Counted from the first letter of the stretch, positions 9,995-20,512 are shown. The stretch is 64,000 bases of DNA from Bathymodiolus platifrons methanotrophic gill symbiont (GCF_002189065.1 NZ_BDMN01000080.1:1-64000), one strand, 5' to 3'. Made by a program: numbers and translations. Notes: generated by a model not told the origin, from the letters alone.

Positions 9995-10918
9995 ATGTTA
10001 AAACAAATTGATTTTTTAGGTAAACGTAAACTTGCGGCTATGCTTTCAGGTTTGCTATTAATTATTGCTATTGTTTCTTTGGCGGCACAAAGCTTAAAGC
10101 TAGGTATTGATTTCACCGGGGGAACTCTGGTGGAAATTGGCTATAAGCAGTCTGTTGATCTTAAAGTTATGCGTGCTGCATTAGAAACGGCGGGATTTGA
10201 TGATGCTAGCGTACAGCACTTTGGATCTAGTCAAGAAGTTCTGATTCGCTTACAGCCAAGAGAGGGCTTAAGTAATGCCCAGCTAAGTACCGAGGTTGCA
10301 GCTGCCGCGAGTAGCGCAATGGCAGTGAAAGGTGATTTGCGTCGAGTTGAATTTGTTGGACCTCAGGTGGGTGATGAGTTGACTGAAGATGGAGGTCTGG
10401 CTCTGTTGTATTCTATGTTTGGTATCTTGATTTATGTTGCCTGGCGCTTTGAGTATAAATTTGCTTTGGGCTCGGTTGCTGCCTTGGCGCACGATGTCAT
10501 GATTACTCTGGGTTTTTTCTCGATTTTTCAGCTGGAATTTGATTTAACTGTTTTGGCGGCAGTTTTAGCGGTGATTGGTTATTCCCTAAACGACACCATT
10601 GTTGTTTATGACCGAATTCGTGAGAACTTTAGGATGTTGCGTAAAGGCTCGCCAGAGCAAGTGATGAATACCTCGTTAAACCAGACATTAAGCCGTACTT
10701 TAATGACTTCATTAACCACTTTATTAGTATTAGTTGCGTTGGCATTATTGGGTGGTGAGATTATTCATAATTTTGCGGTTGCATTAATAATCGGTGTGGT
10801 AATTGGAACTTATTCATCTATTTTTGTTGCCAGTCCTTTAGTGTTGATTCTGGGTGTCAGTAAAGAAGATTTGATGGAGCCTGAGATTGAAGGTGAAGAT
10901 GTTGATATGATGCCTTAA
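9995..10918 (+). CDS. secF: Protein translocase subunit SecF
   Basis: SecF partners SecD in the RND-like export motor. The 307-residue product has the first membrane helix at about 12-31, the conserved LGIDFTGGTLVEIGY at the start of the periplasmic domain, and five further membrane segments with VIGYSLNDTIVVYDRIRENF. A strong ribosome site (GGAAGGAGAAG) precedes the ATG. It is translated in series with secD. A family B element follows it. Confidence 0.95.
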   Translation: MLKQIDFLGKRKLAAMLSGLLLIIAIVSLAAQSLKLGIDFTGGTLVEIGYKQSVDLKVMRAALETAGFDDASVQHFGSSQEVLIRLQPREGLSNAQLSTEVAAAASSAMAVKGDLRRVEFVGPQVGDELTEDGGLALLYSMFGILIYVAWRFEYKFALGSVAALAHDVMITLGFFSIFQLEFDLTVLAAVLAVIGYSLNDTIVVYDRIRENFRMLRKGSPEQVMNTSLNQTLSRTLMTSLTTLLVLVALALLGGEIIHNFAVALIIGVVIGTYSSIFVASPLVLILGVSKEDLMEPEIEGEDVDMMP

Positions 10919-10945
10919 GGTTCAATCAACGTAGGCGCGGCTATA

Positions 10946-11084
10946 GAGCCTGTGAAAGTATATGCTTTTAGCCTCCCCCCTTGAGAAGGGGGGAATGAGG
11001 GGGGCGTATAAAAACATATATCCAACCTCCCCTAACCCCTCCTTAACTAAGGAGGGGGATTTTGTTGAATACTTTCTCAGTCTC
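10946..11084. mobile_element. Family B inverted-repeat element (MITE-like)
   Basis: The element runs from GAGCCTGTGAAAGTAT to ATACTTTCTCAGTCTC, imperfect inverted ends of about 16 bp. Inside are two further palindromes, CCCCCCTTGAGAAGGGGGG and CCTCCTTAACTAAGGAGG, separated by an AT-rich spacer. Copies are at 21231, 27776, 30676, 41186 and 50848, with a half copy at 49133 and an end remnant at 47417. It has no coding capacity and sits between secF and ndk. Confidence 0.8.
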
Positions 11085-11184
11085 TTTCGCCCGCCTTTAG
11101 GTGCAAAAAATTACAGATGGTTGCGCTTCTGGAAGTAGCCATCAACTTATTTTATATTTTTATTTATTTTTGGAGTTTAAAAAA

Positions 11185-11616
11185 ATGGCAATAGAACGTA
11201 CTTTTTCTATCGTAAAACCTGATGCAGTTGCAAAAAATCATATTGGTGAAATTTACAATCGCTTCGAAAGCAATGGTTTACGTATTGTTGCAGCGAAAAT
11301 GATGCAATTAAGCAAAGAAAAAGCAGAAGGCTTTTATGCTGAGCATAGTGAGCGTCCTTTTTTTAATGACCTAGTTGCTTTTATGACTTCTGGCCCAGTT
11401 ATGGTTCAGGTTCTGGAAGGTGAAGGAGCGGTATTAAAAAATCGTGACTTAATGGGAGCAACTAACCCTGCTGAAGCAGATGCAGGTACAATCCGTGCGG
11501 ATTTTGCAACCAGCATTGATGAGAATGCGGTACATGGTTCAGATGCAGTTGAATCAGCGGCTAGAGAAATTGCATATTTCTTCTCTGATGAAGAGCTTTG
11601 TGAACGTATCCGTTAA
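11185..11616 (+). CDS. ndk: Nucleoside diphosphate kinase
   Basis: Ndk transfers the gamma-phosphate from ATP to NDPs through a phosphohistidine. The 143-residue length is typical, with [15 protein letters not shown] at the start, H117 in the active-site motif [13 protein letters not shown], and [16 protein letters not shown] longer open frame begins at 11101, but the ATG at 11185 has the ribosome site TTTGGAG eight bases upstream and matches family starts. Its 3' end overlaps the start of rlmN by 29 bases. The ndk-rlmN-pilW order is common in gammaproteobacteria. Confidence 0.96.
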   Translation: MAIERTFSIVKPDAVAKNHIGEIYNRFESNGLRIVAAKMMQLSKEKAEGFYAEHSERPFFNDLVAFMTSGPVMVQVLEGEGAVLKNRDLMGATNPAEADAGTIRADFATSIDENAVHGSDAVESAAREIAYFFSDEELCERIR

Positions 11617-12703
11617 ACAGGAAAAAATCAATCTACTCAATTTTGACAGAAAAGGCATGCAAGCCTTTTTTGTTGAAATTGGAGAGAAGCCTTTTCGTGC
11701 GACTCAGTTGATAAAGTGGATTTATCAGGAAGGCGAGTATGATTTTGATCTAATGACCAATTTAAGTAAGTCTTTGCGGGCTTATTTAAAAGAGCATTGC
11801 TGTATTGTTGCGCCAGATATTATTTTTGAGCAAGTTGCCAGTGATGGTACGCGTAAGTGGGTTGTAGAAATGGGTGGCGGCAATAAAGTCGAAGCTGTTT
11901 ATATTCCCGAAGCGAAGCGTGCGACCTTATGTGTTTCTTCTCAAGTGGGTTGTGCGCTGGCTTGTACTTTTTGCTCTACTGCACAGCAAGGTTTTAACCG
12001 CAATTTAAGTACTGCTGAAATTATTGGCCAGTTAATTGCTGCCAACGAGCGTGTTGGCGAGCAAGGTCGGGTGACTAATGTAGTAATGATGGGCATGGGT
12101 GAGCCCCTATTGAATTTTGATAATGTTGTGCCCGCGATGAATTTAATGACTGAAGATTTTGCTTTTGGTCTCTCTAAACGTAGAGTGACTATTAGTACTT
12201 CAGGTGTAGTACCAGCAATGCATCGATTGACTGAGGTTTGTGATGTTAGCATGGCGGTTTCATTGCACGCACCTACAGATGCGCTGCGAGATATTTTAGT
12301 GCCGATTAATCAGAAATATCCATTAAAGGAGCTGATGGCAGCCTGTAAAAAATACATCGCCACCTCTCCTAGAGGGTTTATTACTTTTGAATACGTCATG
12401 TTAGATGGAGTAAATGATTCGCAGGCTGATGCGCGTGCTCTGGTGAAGTTACTAAAGAACGTACCTTCAAAAATGAATTTAATTCCCTTTAATCCGTTCC
12501 CTGATACGAAGTATGAATGCTCTTCACCTGAGGTAATTGAACGGTTTAGAGATGTATTATATAAAGCCGGTATTGTAACCACTGTACGCAAGACCCGTGG
12601 TGAAGATATTGATGCTGCTTGTGGCCAACTAGTCGGCAAAGTAAAGGATAAAAGTAGACGAGCAGAGAAATTAAAGCGTATGGAGGCGATGCATGAAAAT
12701 TAA
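11588..12703 (+). CDS. rlmN: 23S rRNA (A2503-C2)/tRNA(A37) methyltransferase RlmN
   Basis: RlmN is a radical-SAM enzyme that methylates A2503 of 23S rRNA and A37 of some tRNAs. The radical-SAM cysteines lie in [15 protein letters not shown] (CxxxCxxC). [26 protein letters not shown] and the substrate-binding cysteine region [18 protein letters not shown] are present. The open frame extends back to 11480 inside ndk, but homologous sequence begins at [12 protein letters not shown], so the ATG at 11588 (371 residues) is the best start. It overlaps pilW by 11 bases. Confidence 0.94.
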   Translation: MKSFVNVSVKQEKINLLNFDRKGMQAFFVEIGEKPFRATQLIKWIYQEGEYDFDLMTNLSKSLRAYLKEHCCIVAPDIIFEQVASDGTRKWVVEMGGGNKVEAVYIPEAKRATLCVSSQVGCALACTFCSTAQQGFNRNLSTAEIIGQLIAANERVGEQGRVTNVVMMGMGEPLLNFDNVVPAMNLMTEDFAFGLSKRRVTISTSGVVPAMHRLTEVCDVSMAVSLHAPTDALRDILVPINQKYPLKELMAACKKYIATSPRGFITFEYVMLDGVNDSQADARALVKLLKNVPSKMNLIPFNPFPDTKYECSSPEVIERFRDVLYKAGIVTTVRKTRGEDIDAACGQLVGKVKDKSRRAEKLKRMEAMHEN

Positions 12704-13466
12704 AAAAATCTGGCCATTGTTGATAATGCTGGTTACAGCATGCGCTACAGGTGAAGCTGAGAAAATTGCATACATCCCGCCAGAAAAGGTAGTGCTGGAT
12801 CGCTCGGCTAAAGATCGAGCGCAAACATTAACTGAACTAGGTTTAGCCTATTATCAATTAGAGAAATATAATTATGCGCTGGAGAATTTGCAGGAATCAT
12901 TAAAACTGGATGATAAGAATGCGATTACCTATCAGATTATTGCTTTAATTAAGCAGCGTAGTAATGAGCCTGAACAAGCGCAGATCTATTTTGATAAAGC
13001 ATTAAAACTGGCCCCTAAAGACCTTGATATAGTCACTGCTTATGCTGTTTTCTTATATGAGCAAGAGCGTCATGATGAAGCTTTAATTGAGTTAAACAGG
13101 GTTGTGAGTGCGCCGTTTTATCGTAAAAAGTGGGTTGCTTATAGTTACCTTGGTTTATATTTTTTACAAAATGACCAGCAAAAACAGGCTGAAATTAAGT
13201 TTTATAAGGCTTTGCAGATTGATGCAAGCTATTCGCTTGCTTTATATGAGACAGCTAAAATTCGTTATGCTCAGGGAGAGTTGATGTCAGCGAGGGCTTA
13301 TATTGAACGCTACTTTAGCTCGGCTGGGAAAACCCTGAATGGTTTAGAGCTTGCGATTAAAATAGAAACAGCATTGCAGAGCTATGATGTTGTTGAGCAA
13401 TATCAACTTGAATTAAAGCGTGCCTACCCTTTTTCAGATGCAGCAGAAAAAATAAAAATTAATTAA
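12693..13466 (+). CDS. pilW: Type IV pilus biogenesis lipoprotein PilW/PilF (TPR protein)
   Basis: PilW/PilF is an outer-membrane TPR lipoprotein that helps the PilQ secretin assemble. The 257-residue product has a lipoprotein signal (LLIMLVTAC, lipidation at C17) and about six tetratricopeptide repeats from residue 45, beginning [20 protein letters not shown]. The position between rlmN and hisS is where this gene stands in many gammaproteobacteria. rodZ and ispG, often also present there, are absent here. No other pilus genes are in the window, so the role is by homology. Confidence 0.88.
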   Translation: MKIKKIWPLLIMLVTACATGEAEKIAYIPPEKVVLDRSAKDRAQTLTELGLAYYQLEKYNYALENLQESLKLDDKNAITYQIIALIKQRSNEPEQAQIYFDKALKLAPKDLDIVTAYAVFLYEQERHDEALIELNRVVSAPFYRKKWVAYSYLGLYFLQNDQQKQAEIKFYKALQIDASYSLALYETAKIRYAQGELMSARAYIERYFSSAGKTLNGLELAIKIETALQSYDVVEQYQLELKRAYPFSDAAEKIKIN

Positions 13467-13480
13467 TCCTACTAAGATTT

Positions 13481-14746
13481 ATGGCAAAGAATATTCAGGC
13501 AATCCGGGGTATGCATGATGTGCTACCTGAGCAAAGCGCACGTTGGCAATTTGTTGAACAGCACATAAGAGACGTGTTAGGTGTTTACGGGTATAAAGAA
13601 ATACGCTTGCCTATCGTTGAAAGAACAGAGCTGTTTAAACGCTCGATTGGCGAAGTGACGGATATTGTCGAAAAGGAAATGTATACCTTTGATGATAGAA
13701 ATGGTGACTCACTAACGTTAAGACCTGAGGGAACAGCTGGTTGTGTCAGAGCTTGTATAGAGCATGGCTTGTTACATAATCAGACTCATAGGCTTTGGTA
13801 TTTTGGTCAGATGTTTCGTTACGAGCGCCCGCAAAAGGGGCGTTATCGTCAATTTGTCCAGCTAGGTGTTGAAACATACGGCATGGCTGATGCTGATATT
13901 GATGCGGAATTAATAATACTGAGTCATCGGCTATGGCAGCGACTGGGAATCAGTGGCAGTGTCGAATTACAGTTGAATTCGCTCGGTACCCTAGAGGAGA
14001 GGGCGGGCTATCGTGAGCAGCTGGTAGATTATTTTAGTGCACACTCAGAGCAGCTGGATGAAGACAGTCAGCGTCGCTTGCTTAGTAATCCGCTGCGTAT
14101 TCTAGATACGAAAAACCCAGAGATGCAGGCTTTGGTTGAAGCAGCACCGAAATTGATGGAATTCTTAGGAGCAGAAAGCAAAGCTCATTTTAAGGGGCTA
14201 ACAGATAGATTAGATGCGCTTGGCATTAGTTATACGGTAAATAAACGTTTAGTTCGAGGGCTGGATTATTATAGTAAAACCGTATTTGAATGGGTTACCA
14301 CTGAATTAGGTGCGCAAGGTACTATATGTGCTGGTGGTCGCTATGACAGCCTTATTGAGCAGCTGGGTGGTAAGCCTGGGCATGCCGTTGGTTTTGCCAT
14401 GGGAATGGAACGTATTCTCGCTTTATTAGAAAACCGACAAGACCTGGGGGATAGTCAGACCGTTGATGCGTATATGATTTTAGTCGGTGAATCTGCACAG
14501 CGTGCAGGTATCATCCTGGCAGAGCAAATCAGAGATAGCGTGCCAGGATTAAAATTGCAAATGCATTGTGGCGCTGGTAGTTTTAAAAGTCAGTTTAAGA
14601 AAGCAGACAAAAGTGGGGCGCGTTACGCATTAATTCTTGCAGAAGATGAAGTCTCTAATGATACTATTAGCATTAAATTCTTACGTACTGATGAAGAGCA
14701 ACGTACTGTTTCCAGTGCACAGCTTATTGAATTATTACAAGACTAG
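13481..14746 (+). CDS. hisS: Histidine--tRNA ligase
   Basis: This class II synthetase charges tRNA-His. The 421-residue product shows [18 protein letters not shown] at the start, TLRPEGTAG, motif 2 ([14 protein letters not shown]), the histidine-specific block [15 protein letters not shown] and motif 3 ([21 protein letters not shown]), then an anticodon-binding domain. ATG at 13481 follows pilW by 14 bases. It is co-oriented with yfgM, bamB and der. Confidence 0.96.
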   Translation: MAKNIQAIRGMHDVLPEQSARWQFVEQHIRDVLGVYGYKEIRLPIVERTELFKRSIGEVTDIVEKEMYTFDDRNGDSLTLRPEGTAGCVRACIEHGLLHNQTHRLWYFGQMFRYERPQKGRYRQFVQLGVETYGMADADIDAELIILSHRLWQRLGISGSVELQLNSLGTLEERAGYREQLVDYFSAHSEQLDEDSQRRLLSNPLRILDTKNPEMQALVEAAPKLMEFLGAESKAHFKGLTDRLDALGISYTVNKRLVRGLDYYSKTVFEWVTTELGAQGTICAGGRYDSLIEQLGGKPGHAVGFAMGMERILALLENRQDLGDSQTVDAYMILVGESAQRAGIILAEQIRDSVPGLKLQMHCGAGSFKSQFKKADKSGARYALILAEDEVSNDTISIKFLRTDEEQRTVSSAQLIELLQD

Positions 14747-14779
14747 AGCATATTACAACGACTATTAAAAGGTAAAAAA

Positions 14780-15427
14780 GTGGAAATTTACGATACTGAA
14801 GAGGAACAGGTTGCAGCATTAAAAGACTGGTGGAAAGCTAATGGCACATCAGTTATTACAGGTATAGTTATGGCTGTTATCATTGTTGGCGGCTGGAATT
14901 TTTGGCAAAGTTATCAGCAAGATAAAATGAGCAGTGCTTCGTCATTATATGAGCAATTAATTAAGGCTGGAAAAGCGAATAAGCTTGAATCAGTTGATAA
15001 GATTGCCAATAAATTGAATAATGCATATGGTTCAACAGCTTATGCTAGCTATGCATTATTATTTCAGGCAAAAGCGAAAGTTGAGCAACAGGACTTAAAT
15101 GCAGTTAAAGAGCTATTAGAGAAGGCCCTGGTAACGAGTGATGACGCTGAATTAAAACATGTAGCGCGTACGCGTTTAATAAGAGTGTTATTGGCATTAC
15201 AGGAATATGAGCCAGGCTTACAGATTATTGCTGATGTTGATCAGTCTTCTCTAGGTGGATTTGAAGCTGTATATGAAGAACTAAAAGGTGATTTGTATGT
15301 AGCTATGGAGCGTGTAGGTGAAGCACGAACTGCTTATCAGGCCGCTTTAACAGCCGGCCAAAGCTCTCCATTATTACAATTTAAGTTAGATGATTTAACT
15401 AGTGCTGATACTCCAGGAGTTCAGTAA
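14780..15427 (+). CDS. yfgM: YfgM-family membrane-anchored TPR protein
   Basis: YfgM is an inner-membrane protein with a periplasmic TPR domain that works near the Sec translocon (PpiD partner in E. coli). The 215-residue product has the N-terminal TEEEQVAALKDWWKANG block, one membrane helix (about 23-42) and helical repeats to the C-terminus. It begins with GTG at 14780 behind a purine-rich AAGGTAAAAAAG. The hisS-yfgM-bamB-der order is conserved. Confidence 0.92.
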   Translation: MEIYDTEEEQVAALKDWWKANGTSVITGIVMAVIIVGGWNFWQSYQQDKMSSASSLYEQLIKAGKANKLESVDKIANKLNNAYGSTAYASYALLFQAKAKVEQQDLNAVKELLEKALVTSDDAELKHVARTRLIRVLLALQEYEPGLQIIADVDQSSLGGFEAVYEELKGDLYVAMERVGEARTAYQAALTAGQSSPLLQFKLDDLTSADTPGVQ

Positions 15428-15508
15428 AGTATTCATTGCACACCATGCCATGCAGGCATCTGTAAAACTGGGTGCCTAGGCAGCTTATAAGCAAATACTG
15501 ATTTTTAA

Positions 15509-16690
15509 ATGCAAAGAATTTTAGCCTTAATATTTATTTTTGGTCTGTCGGGTTGTGCCACTCTTACCAATATGAGTGACGCAGTGGGTGACTTATTCAA
15601 AGATTCGGATAACTCAGAGCCTCCTGCGGAGCTAACTGAATATCAGCCAGAAATAAAACTGCAAGTTTTATGGGATGAGTCTGATGGTGTTGGTACTGAT
15701 GAATTAGCGCTTAATCTAGTGCCGGCAGTTGCTGAAGGCAGGGTTATTATAGCTGATCATGATGGCCTGATTCAGGCAAGAAGCCTGATCGATGGCGAAT
15801 TATTCTGGGAAGTTGAAACAGATTTGCCTATTTCAGCCGGGCCGGTTATTGATGGTGATTTGCTTTTTGTCGGTACTAGTAAAGCAGATGTCCTGGCACT
15901 AAATACCCGTACCGGTGAAGCGGTATGGAAGCACCGGCTATCCAGTGAAGTGATGGCACTGCCTGTTGTGGTTGCTGATAAACTGATCGTTCGTTCTGCT
16001 GACGGCTACGATGTCGCACTTAATAGGGCCGACGGTAAAGAAATCTGGTCGATTCAACATAGTATTCCTGCTCTAAGTGTCAGAGGTGAAGGTGCTGCGG
16101 TTGTGGTTGGGGACCTGGTGGTTATTGGTTATGCCAATGGTAAGTTGATTGGTATTAATTCCGCTGATGGTGCGCACGTCTGGGAAACGAGTATTGCTAT
16201 TCCTCGAGGTCGTTCAGAAATAGATCGCCTTACTGACATCAATGGTACGCCAGTTCTAAGTGATGATATTGTTTTTGTCAGTAGCTATAAAAGCGGAGTT
16301 AATGCGGTCACGCCTATCGATGGTGAGATTTTGTGGGTTAATGAATCTATCTCTGCCTATCATAGTTTAAGTGCGGACTATAGCTATTTGTATTTAAGTG
16401 ATGCAAGCAGTGATGTCTGGCAATTAGATCAGCGTAATGGTGCTTCATACTGGAAGCAGACTGATTTACATCAGCGTCGATTATCAGTCCCTGCCATCTA
16501 TGGAGAATATGTAGTTGTCGGTGATTTTGAAGGCTACCTGCACTGGTTGTCTAAAACAGATGGGCGATTACTAGGACGTATAGAAATCACCGATGAGCCG
16601 ATTGTAGCTCCACCTGTTGTGGTTGAAGATATGCTTTATGTTTATGCCAGTGACGGAACTTTAGCGGCAGTTAAAGTATTAATGTTTTAG
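15509..16690 (+). CDS. bamB: Outer membrane protein assembly factor BamB
   Basis: BamB is a lipoprotein of the BAM complex that inserts beta-barrel proteins into the outer membrane. The 393-residue product has a lipoprotein signal (LIFIFGLSGC, C16) followed by an eight-bladed PQQ-like beta-propeller, visible as repeats of the type GELFWEVETDLPISAGPVI, GEAVWKHRLSSEV and AHVWETSI. It lies between yfgM and der as usual. Confidence 0.94.
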   Translation: MQRILALIFIFGLSGCATLTNMSDAVGDLFKDSDNSEPPAELTEYQPEIKLQVLWDESDGVGTDELALNLVPAVAEGRVIIADHDGLIQARSLIDGELFWEVETDLPISAGPVIDGDLLFVGTSKADVLALNTRTGEAVWKHRLSSEVMALPVVVADKLIVRSADGYDVALNRADGKEIWSIQHSIPALSVRGEGAAVVVGDLVVIGYANGKLIGINSADGAHVWETSIAIPRGRSEIDRLTDINGTPVLSDDIVFVSSYKSGVNAVTPIDGEILWVNESISAYHSLSADYSYLYLSDASSDVWQLDQRNGASYWKQTDLHQRRLSVPAIYGEYVVVGDFEGYLHWLSKTDGRLLGRIEITDEPIVAPPVVVEDMLYVYASDGTLAAVKVLMF

Positions 16691-16868
16691 ATAATCAGTT
16701 TGTTACTTTATTTGTAGTAGTGACCTTTAGGCAGGGTCCATAACAAAAATATCGTGGTTCTAGGCTGTTTCTGCAAAACCACAAATCTCAAGATAAAATC
16801 GTAGGCCACTTTGTGTCTATGCATAATCGGACTTGCTATAGTTCGGTGCTTTACTATACGGAATCTGT

Positions 16869-18299
16869 ATGACATTACCGGTTATCGCTCTGGTTGGACG
16901 ACCTAATGTAGGAAAATCAACTTTATTTAATTACTTAACCCGTACACGGGATGCTTTGGTTGCTGATTACCCCGGGCTAACACGAGATAGAAAATATGGG
17001 CGTGTAAAACGGGGAGACCCCCCCTACTTATTGGTCGATACTGGAGGTATCACTGATGATGTGGAGGGTATTGATTCAGTCGCTAAAAGGCAAGTGCAGC
17101 TTGCTCTGGAAGAGGCGGATGTCGTCCTGTTTTTAGTCGATGCGCGCGAAGGCCTGAATAGTGCAGATGAAGCTATTTCAGTAATGCTGAGAAAACTGGA
17201 TAAACCGGTTGTTCTGGTAACTAATAAAATAGATGGCATCAATGCAGAAATAGCTAGTGCTGATTTTTTTCGTTTAGGAATTGGAGACCCTGTTTCCATA
17301 GCAGCAACACATGGGCGCGGAGTCAATGAATTATTGCAGCGAGTCAGTGCTGAGTTACCTGAGGAAATAGAGGAGCCCGAGGCTGAAGCGCTGGATCAGG
17401 GTGTAGCCATTGCCGTTGTTGGACGGCCTAATGTGGGTAAGTCGACGCTGGTTAATCGCCTGTTGGGTGAAGAACGCGTAGTCGTTTTCGATGAGCCAGG
17501 TACGACACGGGATAGTGTCTATATCCCCTTTGAGCGTGATGGAAAAAAATATACTTTGATCGATACCGCTGGCATGCGTCGCCGGGCAAAGGTTACGTTG
17601 GTTGTTGAAAAGTTCAGTATTATTAAAGCATTGCAATCGGTAGAAAAAGCGAATGTAGTGATTTATTTAATTGATGCCAGTGAAGGTATCACCGATCAGG
17701 ATGCGCATTTATTAGGTATGGTGCTGGATGCTGGTCGTGCGCTTATTATTGGATTTAATAAATGGGATGGTCTGGACTTTGATCAGCGAGAACTGATTAA
17801 GCGACAGACTGATGTTAAATTACCTTTTTTAGATTTTGCTGAAAAGCACCCAATTTCTGCCTTGCATGGTAGTGGTGTCGGTACTTTATTTGATGTAGTG
17901 CATAAGTTGTATGATGCAGCTATGGTGGATATGTCTACCTCGGTATTAACACAAATCTTAAAAGATGCTGTTGCAGGACATCAGCCGTCAATGGTCAATG
18001 GGCGGAGAATTAAATTAAAATATGCACACCAGGGCGGGCGAAATCCACCTATTGTTGTTGTGCACGGTAATCAAACAGATTTACTACCGGCGGCTTATGA
18101 ACGTTATTTAATTAATTATTTTCGTAATAAACTTAGGCTAGAAGGGACACCGATAAGGATTGTTTTTAAATCACCTAAAAATCCGTTTAAAGAAGTGAGA
18201 AATAAATTAAGTGACCGTCAGTTACATAAGAAAAAGCGCTTAATGGAGCATCATAAAAAGAAGAAAATTGCTTTGAAACGAAAAAACCGAGATACGTAA
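16869..18299 (+). CDS. der: Ribosome biogenesis GTPase Der (EngA)
   Basis: Der has two tandem GTPase domains and a KH-like domain and acts in 50S assembly. Walker A motifs [12 protein letters not shown] (near residue 9) and [12 protein letters not shown] (near 184) are both present, with DTGGI and DTAGM switch II motifs and NKID/NKWD G4 motifs. The C-terminal KH domain holds [19 protein letters not shown] and a Lys/Arg-rich tail ([19 protein letters not shown]). Length 476 is normal. It ends the hisS-yfgM-bamB-der run. Confidence 0.96.
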   Translation: MTLPVIALVGRPNVGKSTLFNYLTRTRDALVADYPGLTRDRKYGRVKRGDPPYLLVDTGGITDDVEGIDSVAKRQVQLALEEADVVLFLVDAREGLNSADEAISVMLRKLDKPVVLVTNKIDGINAEIASADFFRLGIGDPVSIAATHGRGVNELLQRVSAELPEEIEEPEAEALDQGVAIAVVGRPNVGKSTLVNRLLGEERVVVFDEPGTTRDSVYIPFERDGKKYTLIDTAGMRRRAKVTLVVEKFSIIKALQSVEKANVVIYLIDASEGITDQDAHLLGMVLDAGRALIIGFNKWDGLDFDQRELIKRQTDVKLPFLDFAEKHPISALHGSGVGTLFDVVHKLYDAAMVDMSTSVLTQILKDAVAGHQPSMVNGRRIKLKYAHQGGRNPPIVVVHGNQTDLLPAAYERYLINYFRNKLRLEGTPIRIVFKSPKNPFKEVRNKLSDRQLHKKKRLMEHHKKKKIALKRKNRDT

Positions 18300-18351
18300 A
18301 CATGCCTCTGTGAGTCATTTAATGACTATTAACAAATAGTTAAGGAGAAGT

Positions 18352-18918
18352 ATGAGCTTAGGGCGGATAGAAAGAATTCATGATGAGTTGTTTCAATTTC
18401 TAGAGAATTACATGGGAAAGCATAATGGGTTTAACTTTATGCCAAGACAAACCAATCATTATGGAAGGCTCGATCGTGGCTATTGGTTCCCTGGAAACGA
18501 TAAGTATCTATTAATTGGTTTTTACAGTGGTCATGACAGTTTCAATAAGACTTCAAACATTTGTTTTCAAGCACATTTGACGGCACAATCAGGCAGGCCC
18601 TTGAATACATGCTCTATTCAGCTATCTAACACTCCTAATTCAGAAGCTTATGCATCAAAAAAGCCTGTGATTGAAAATATAATGAAAAAATTGGGTGGGT
18701 TTGAAGTAAGCTGTATCAACAAATACGGGCTCGAAAGAAGGTGGAATAGGTATTATTCAACTAATAATTACTTACAATGTATCGAAGAATTTGTTTCTAA
18801 AGATAAACCAGTTATTGATTATATTATTGAACAAGCTAACAATCCACATTTGGGTTTTCTCGAAGAGGTTCAAACTAAGCAGAAAATCAGCAGCATTATT
18901 AGTCGAAGAGTGTTGTAA
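18352..18918 (+). CDS. Hypothetical protein, 188 residues, unrecognised
   Basis: I do not recognise this protein. It is soluble by appearance, with no signal peptide or membrane segment. It starts with MSLGRIERIHDELFQFLENY, has an aromatic/Gly-rich middle (YGRLDRGYWFPGNDKYLLIG, GFYSGHDSFNKTS) and ends with a charged helix. A good ribosome site (TTAAGGAGAAGT) precedes the ATG at 18352, which supports it being real. Base composition is a little more AT-rich than der upstream, and it is followed by a small membrane protein and a toxin-antitoxin pair, so it may belong to an acquired segment. No function is proposed. Confidence 0.7.
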   Translation: MSLGRIERIHDELFQFLENYMGKHNGFNFMPRQTNHYGRLDRGYWFPGNDKYLLIGFYSGHDSFNKTSNICFQAHLTAQSGRPLNTCSIQLSNTPNSEAYASKKPVIENIMKKLGGFEVSCINKYGLERRWNRYYSTNNYLQCIEEFVSKDKPVIDYIIEQANNPHLGFLEEVQTKQKISSIISRRVL

Positions 18919-19089
18919 TGCTAAGTAACTCACCAAATAATCAGATTAAAAGACTAAGCTTGCTTTTGCTAATTTTCTGATAAAACATTGTGTTCGGCAT
19001 CATAAGAACATCAGGCTATTTAATATGGACTATGTAAAACCAATTTATCTGGTAGAGGTGCCCTATTAAGCAGAACGAGGTTTTTTGTT

Positions 19090-19266
19090 ATGTTACAACT
19101 CTTAGCTATCATTATCCTGTGCATTCTGGGGTACTTTTTTTTATGGCCAGTGGTAATATGGGCATTTGCAACAATTTCTGGAGTTCTTTTGTTTTTACTT
19201 AGCAAAATTACATGGGTGGTTGCCATTGTTGCATTTGTATTTACACTGCTTAAGATTTTGGGTTAA
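19090..19266 (+). CDS. Small hydrophobic membrane protein, 58 residues
   Basis: An ATG at 19090, with GAGG about ten bases upstream, opens a 58-codon frame ending TAA at 19266. The product is almost entirely hydrophobic: MLQLLAIIILCILGYFFLWP, then VVIWAFATISGVLLFLL, SKIT and WVVAIVAFVFTLLKILG, giving two or three membrane spans. The ribosome site and hydrophobic codon pattern make it plausible although it is short. Function is unknown. Confidence 0.6.
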   Translation: MLQLLAIIILCILGYFFLWPVVIWAFATISGVLLFLLSKITWVVAIVAFVFTLLKILG

Positions 19267-19394
19267 TTAAGTCTTAACTAAGAGTTGTATATGCAAATCA
19301 AGCAGTCTGCCAGCCTGACAAATAATGCTTTATATATTTTTAAGTTAGCTACAATTTAAGGCATATATTTAAGCAGCACTATTGAGGTTATCAA

Positions 19395-19622
19395 GTGAGA
19401 CCAGAACAAATAAAAAATGCAGTTAGCAAACTGGGGTTATCTGAAAAACTTCTTCTCGTCGAAGATATATGGGATTCGATTGCTGCTAATAATTCAGAAA
19501 TTCCTATGTCTATGTGGCAAAAGCGAGAGCTAGATAGACGATATGAAGAATATAAACAAGGCAAGCTGAAGCTTCATAATTGGGACGATGTCCACAATGA
19601 TTTGCGCGAAAAATATAAATGA
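19395..19622 (+). CDS. Addiction module antitoxin (PF09720-like)
   Basis: The 75-residue product matches the small unstable antitoxin family, with LGLSEKLLLVEDIWDSI near the start and the WQKRELDRRYEEYKQGK helix. The start is GTG at 19395 (GTGAGACCAGAA). Its stop overlaps the start of the ParE/RelE-like toxin by four bases (ATGA), so the two are co-translated. It should neutralise the toxin and probably represses the pair. Confidence 0.85.
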   Translation: MRPEQIKNAVSKLGLSEKLLLVEDIWDSIAANNSEIPMSMWQKRELDRRYEEYKQGKLKLHNWDDVHNDLREKYK

Positions 19623-19900
19623 AACTAAGCTACACGGATAGAGCAAAGGGTGATGTGGAAATTGCCTTTTCATGGTATGAAAGGCAAAGGAGAGGGTTAG
19701 GGTTTGAGTTTCTGGATTGTGTGGAAGGTGCAGTAAAATCAATACTGGAGAATCCAGAAATGTATAAAACCTATTACTCCACATATAGAGGGTGCGTAAT
19801 CAGACGTTTTCCTTTCTCAGTATTTTATACAGTTGAAGATACGGGGATTGTGGTGCACTCAGTTTTTGACAATAGGCAAGATCCTGAAAAGAAGCCATAA
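19619..19900 (+). CDS. ParE/RelE-family toxin
   Basis: The 93-residue product has the RelE/ParE fold signature: LSYTDRAKGDVEIAFSWYE, LGFEFLDCVEGAVKSILENP and the closing RRFPFSVFYTVEDTGIVVHS, VFDNRQDP. Such toxins inhibit gyrase or cleave mRNA; which applies here cannot be read from the sequence. It overlaps the antitoxin by ATGA. The pair sits between the der operon and tpx, a likely gene-sized insertion. Confidence 0.87.
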   Translation: MKLSYTDRAKGDVEIAFSWYERQRRGLGFEFLDCVEGAVKSILENPEMYKTYYSTYRGCVIRRFPFSVFYTVEDTGIVVHSVFDNRQDPEKKP

Positions 19901-19976
19901 CCAGTATATGTCATGTATTCAAATATTTTCCAGTCAGCAATAAAACCAGTAAACAGTAAAATAATAAGGAAGGAAT

Positions 19977-20492
19977 ATGGCTAAATTAACATTTAAACCC
20001 GGTAATGATGAAATTATCATTAACACGAATGGCGAATTACCTGAAGTCGGTTCTCAGGCACCTGATTTTAGTTTGGTGGATGGTCAGCTAAAAGATGTCT
20101 CGTTAGCAACTTATACCGGCAAACGAAAAATTCTAAATATTATTCCAAGCCTGGATACGCCAGTTTGCGCTGCTTCGGCAAGAGCTTTTAATGAAAAAGC
20201 GGATCATTGCAAAAATACCGTGGTACTAATGGTTTCAGCTGATTTACCTTTTGCTCAGGGACGTTTTTGTGAGGCAGAAGGTTTAAAGGAAGTATTTCCT
20301 TTGTCTACTTTTCGTTCCAGCTTTGCTGATGACTATGGTGTGCGTGTGCTAGACAGTATGCTCGCGGGATTAACAGCTCGAGCGGTAGTGATTATTGATG
20401 AAAGTGATCGGGTAATCTATACCGAATTAGTCAACGAAATTACTCATGAGCCTGATTATGATGCCGCTCTGGATGCACTAAAAGATTTATAA
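19977..20492 (+). CDS. tpx: Thiol peroxidase
   Basis: Tpx is an atypical 2-Cys peroxiredoxin that reduces hydroperoxides. The 171-residue product has the peroxidatic cysteine C64 in [16 protein letters not shown] and the resolving C98 in GRFCEAEGL, with [14 protein letters not shown] at the N-terminus. The ribosome site AAGGAAGG precedes the ATG at 19977. It is followed closely by tsaB. Confidence 0.95.
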   Translation: MAKLTFKPGNDEIIINTNGELPEVGSQAPDFSLVDGQLKDVSLATYTGKRKILNIIPSLDTPVCAASARAFNEKADHCKNTVVLMVSADLPFAQGRFCEAEGLKEVFPLSTFRSSFADDYGVRVLDSMLAGLTARAVVIIDESDRVIYTELVNEITHEPDYDAALDALKDL

Positions 20493-20512
20493 ACTCAGCT
20501 GGTTTCTAAAGT

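Noticed and set aside
10946-11084. CRISPR-like repeats in the G/C palindromic blocks
   Set aside because: Copies are dispersed singly through the window with unrelated flanks, without regular spacers or cas genes; they are mobile-type elements.
12546-12824. Minus-strand 92-codon frame over the rlmN/pilW junction
   Set aside because: It is antisense to two well-conserved genes and has no recognisable domain.
18919-19089. Possible small RNA between the 18352 gene and the 58-residue protein
   Set aside because: I could not see a stable hairpin with T-run or a promoter pair.
19020-19226. 68-codon minus-strand frame
   Set aside because: It lies opposite the small membrane protein at 19090, has no ribosome site, and the plus-strand frame has better support.
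19395-19900. Defence island signal around the toxin-antitoxin pairs
   Set aside because: No restriction, Abi, Cas, Gabija, Thoeris or similar gene is recognisable near any of the three pairs.
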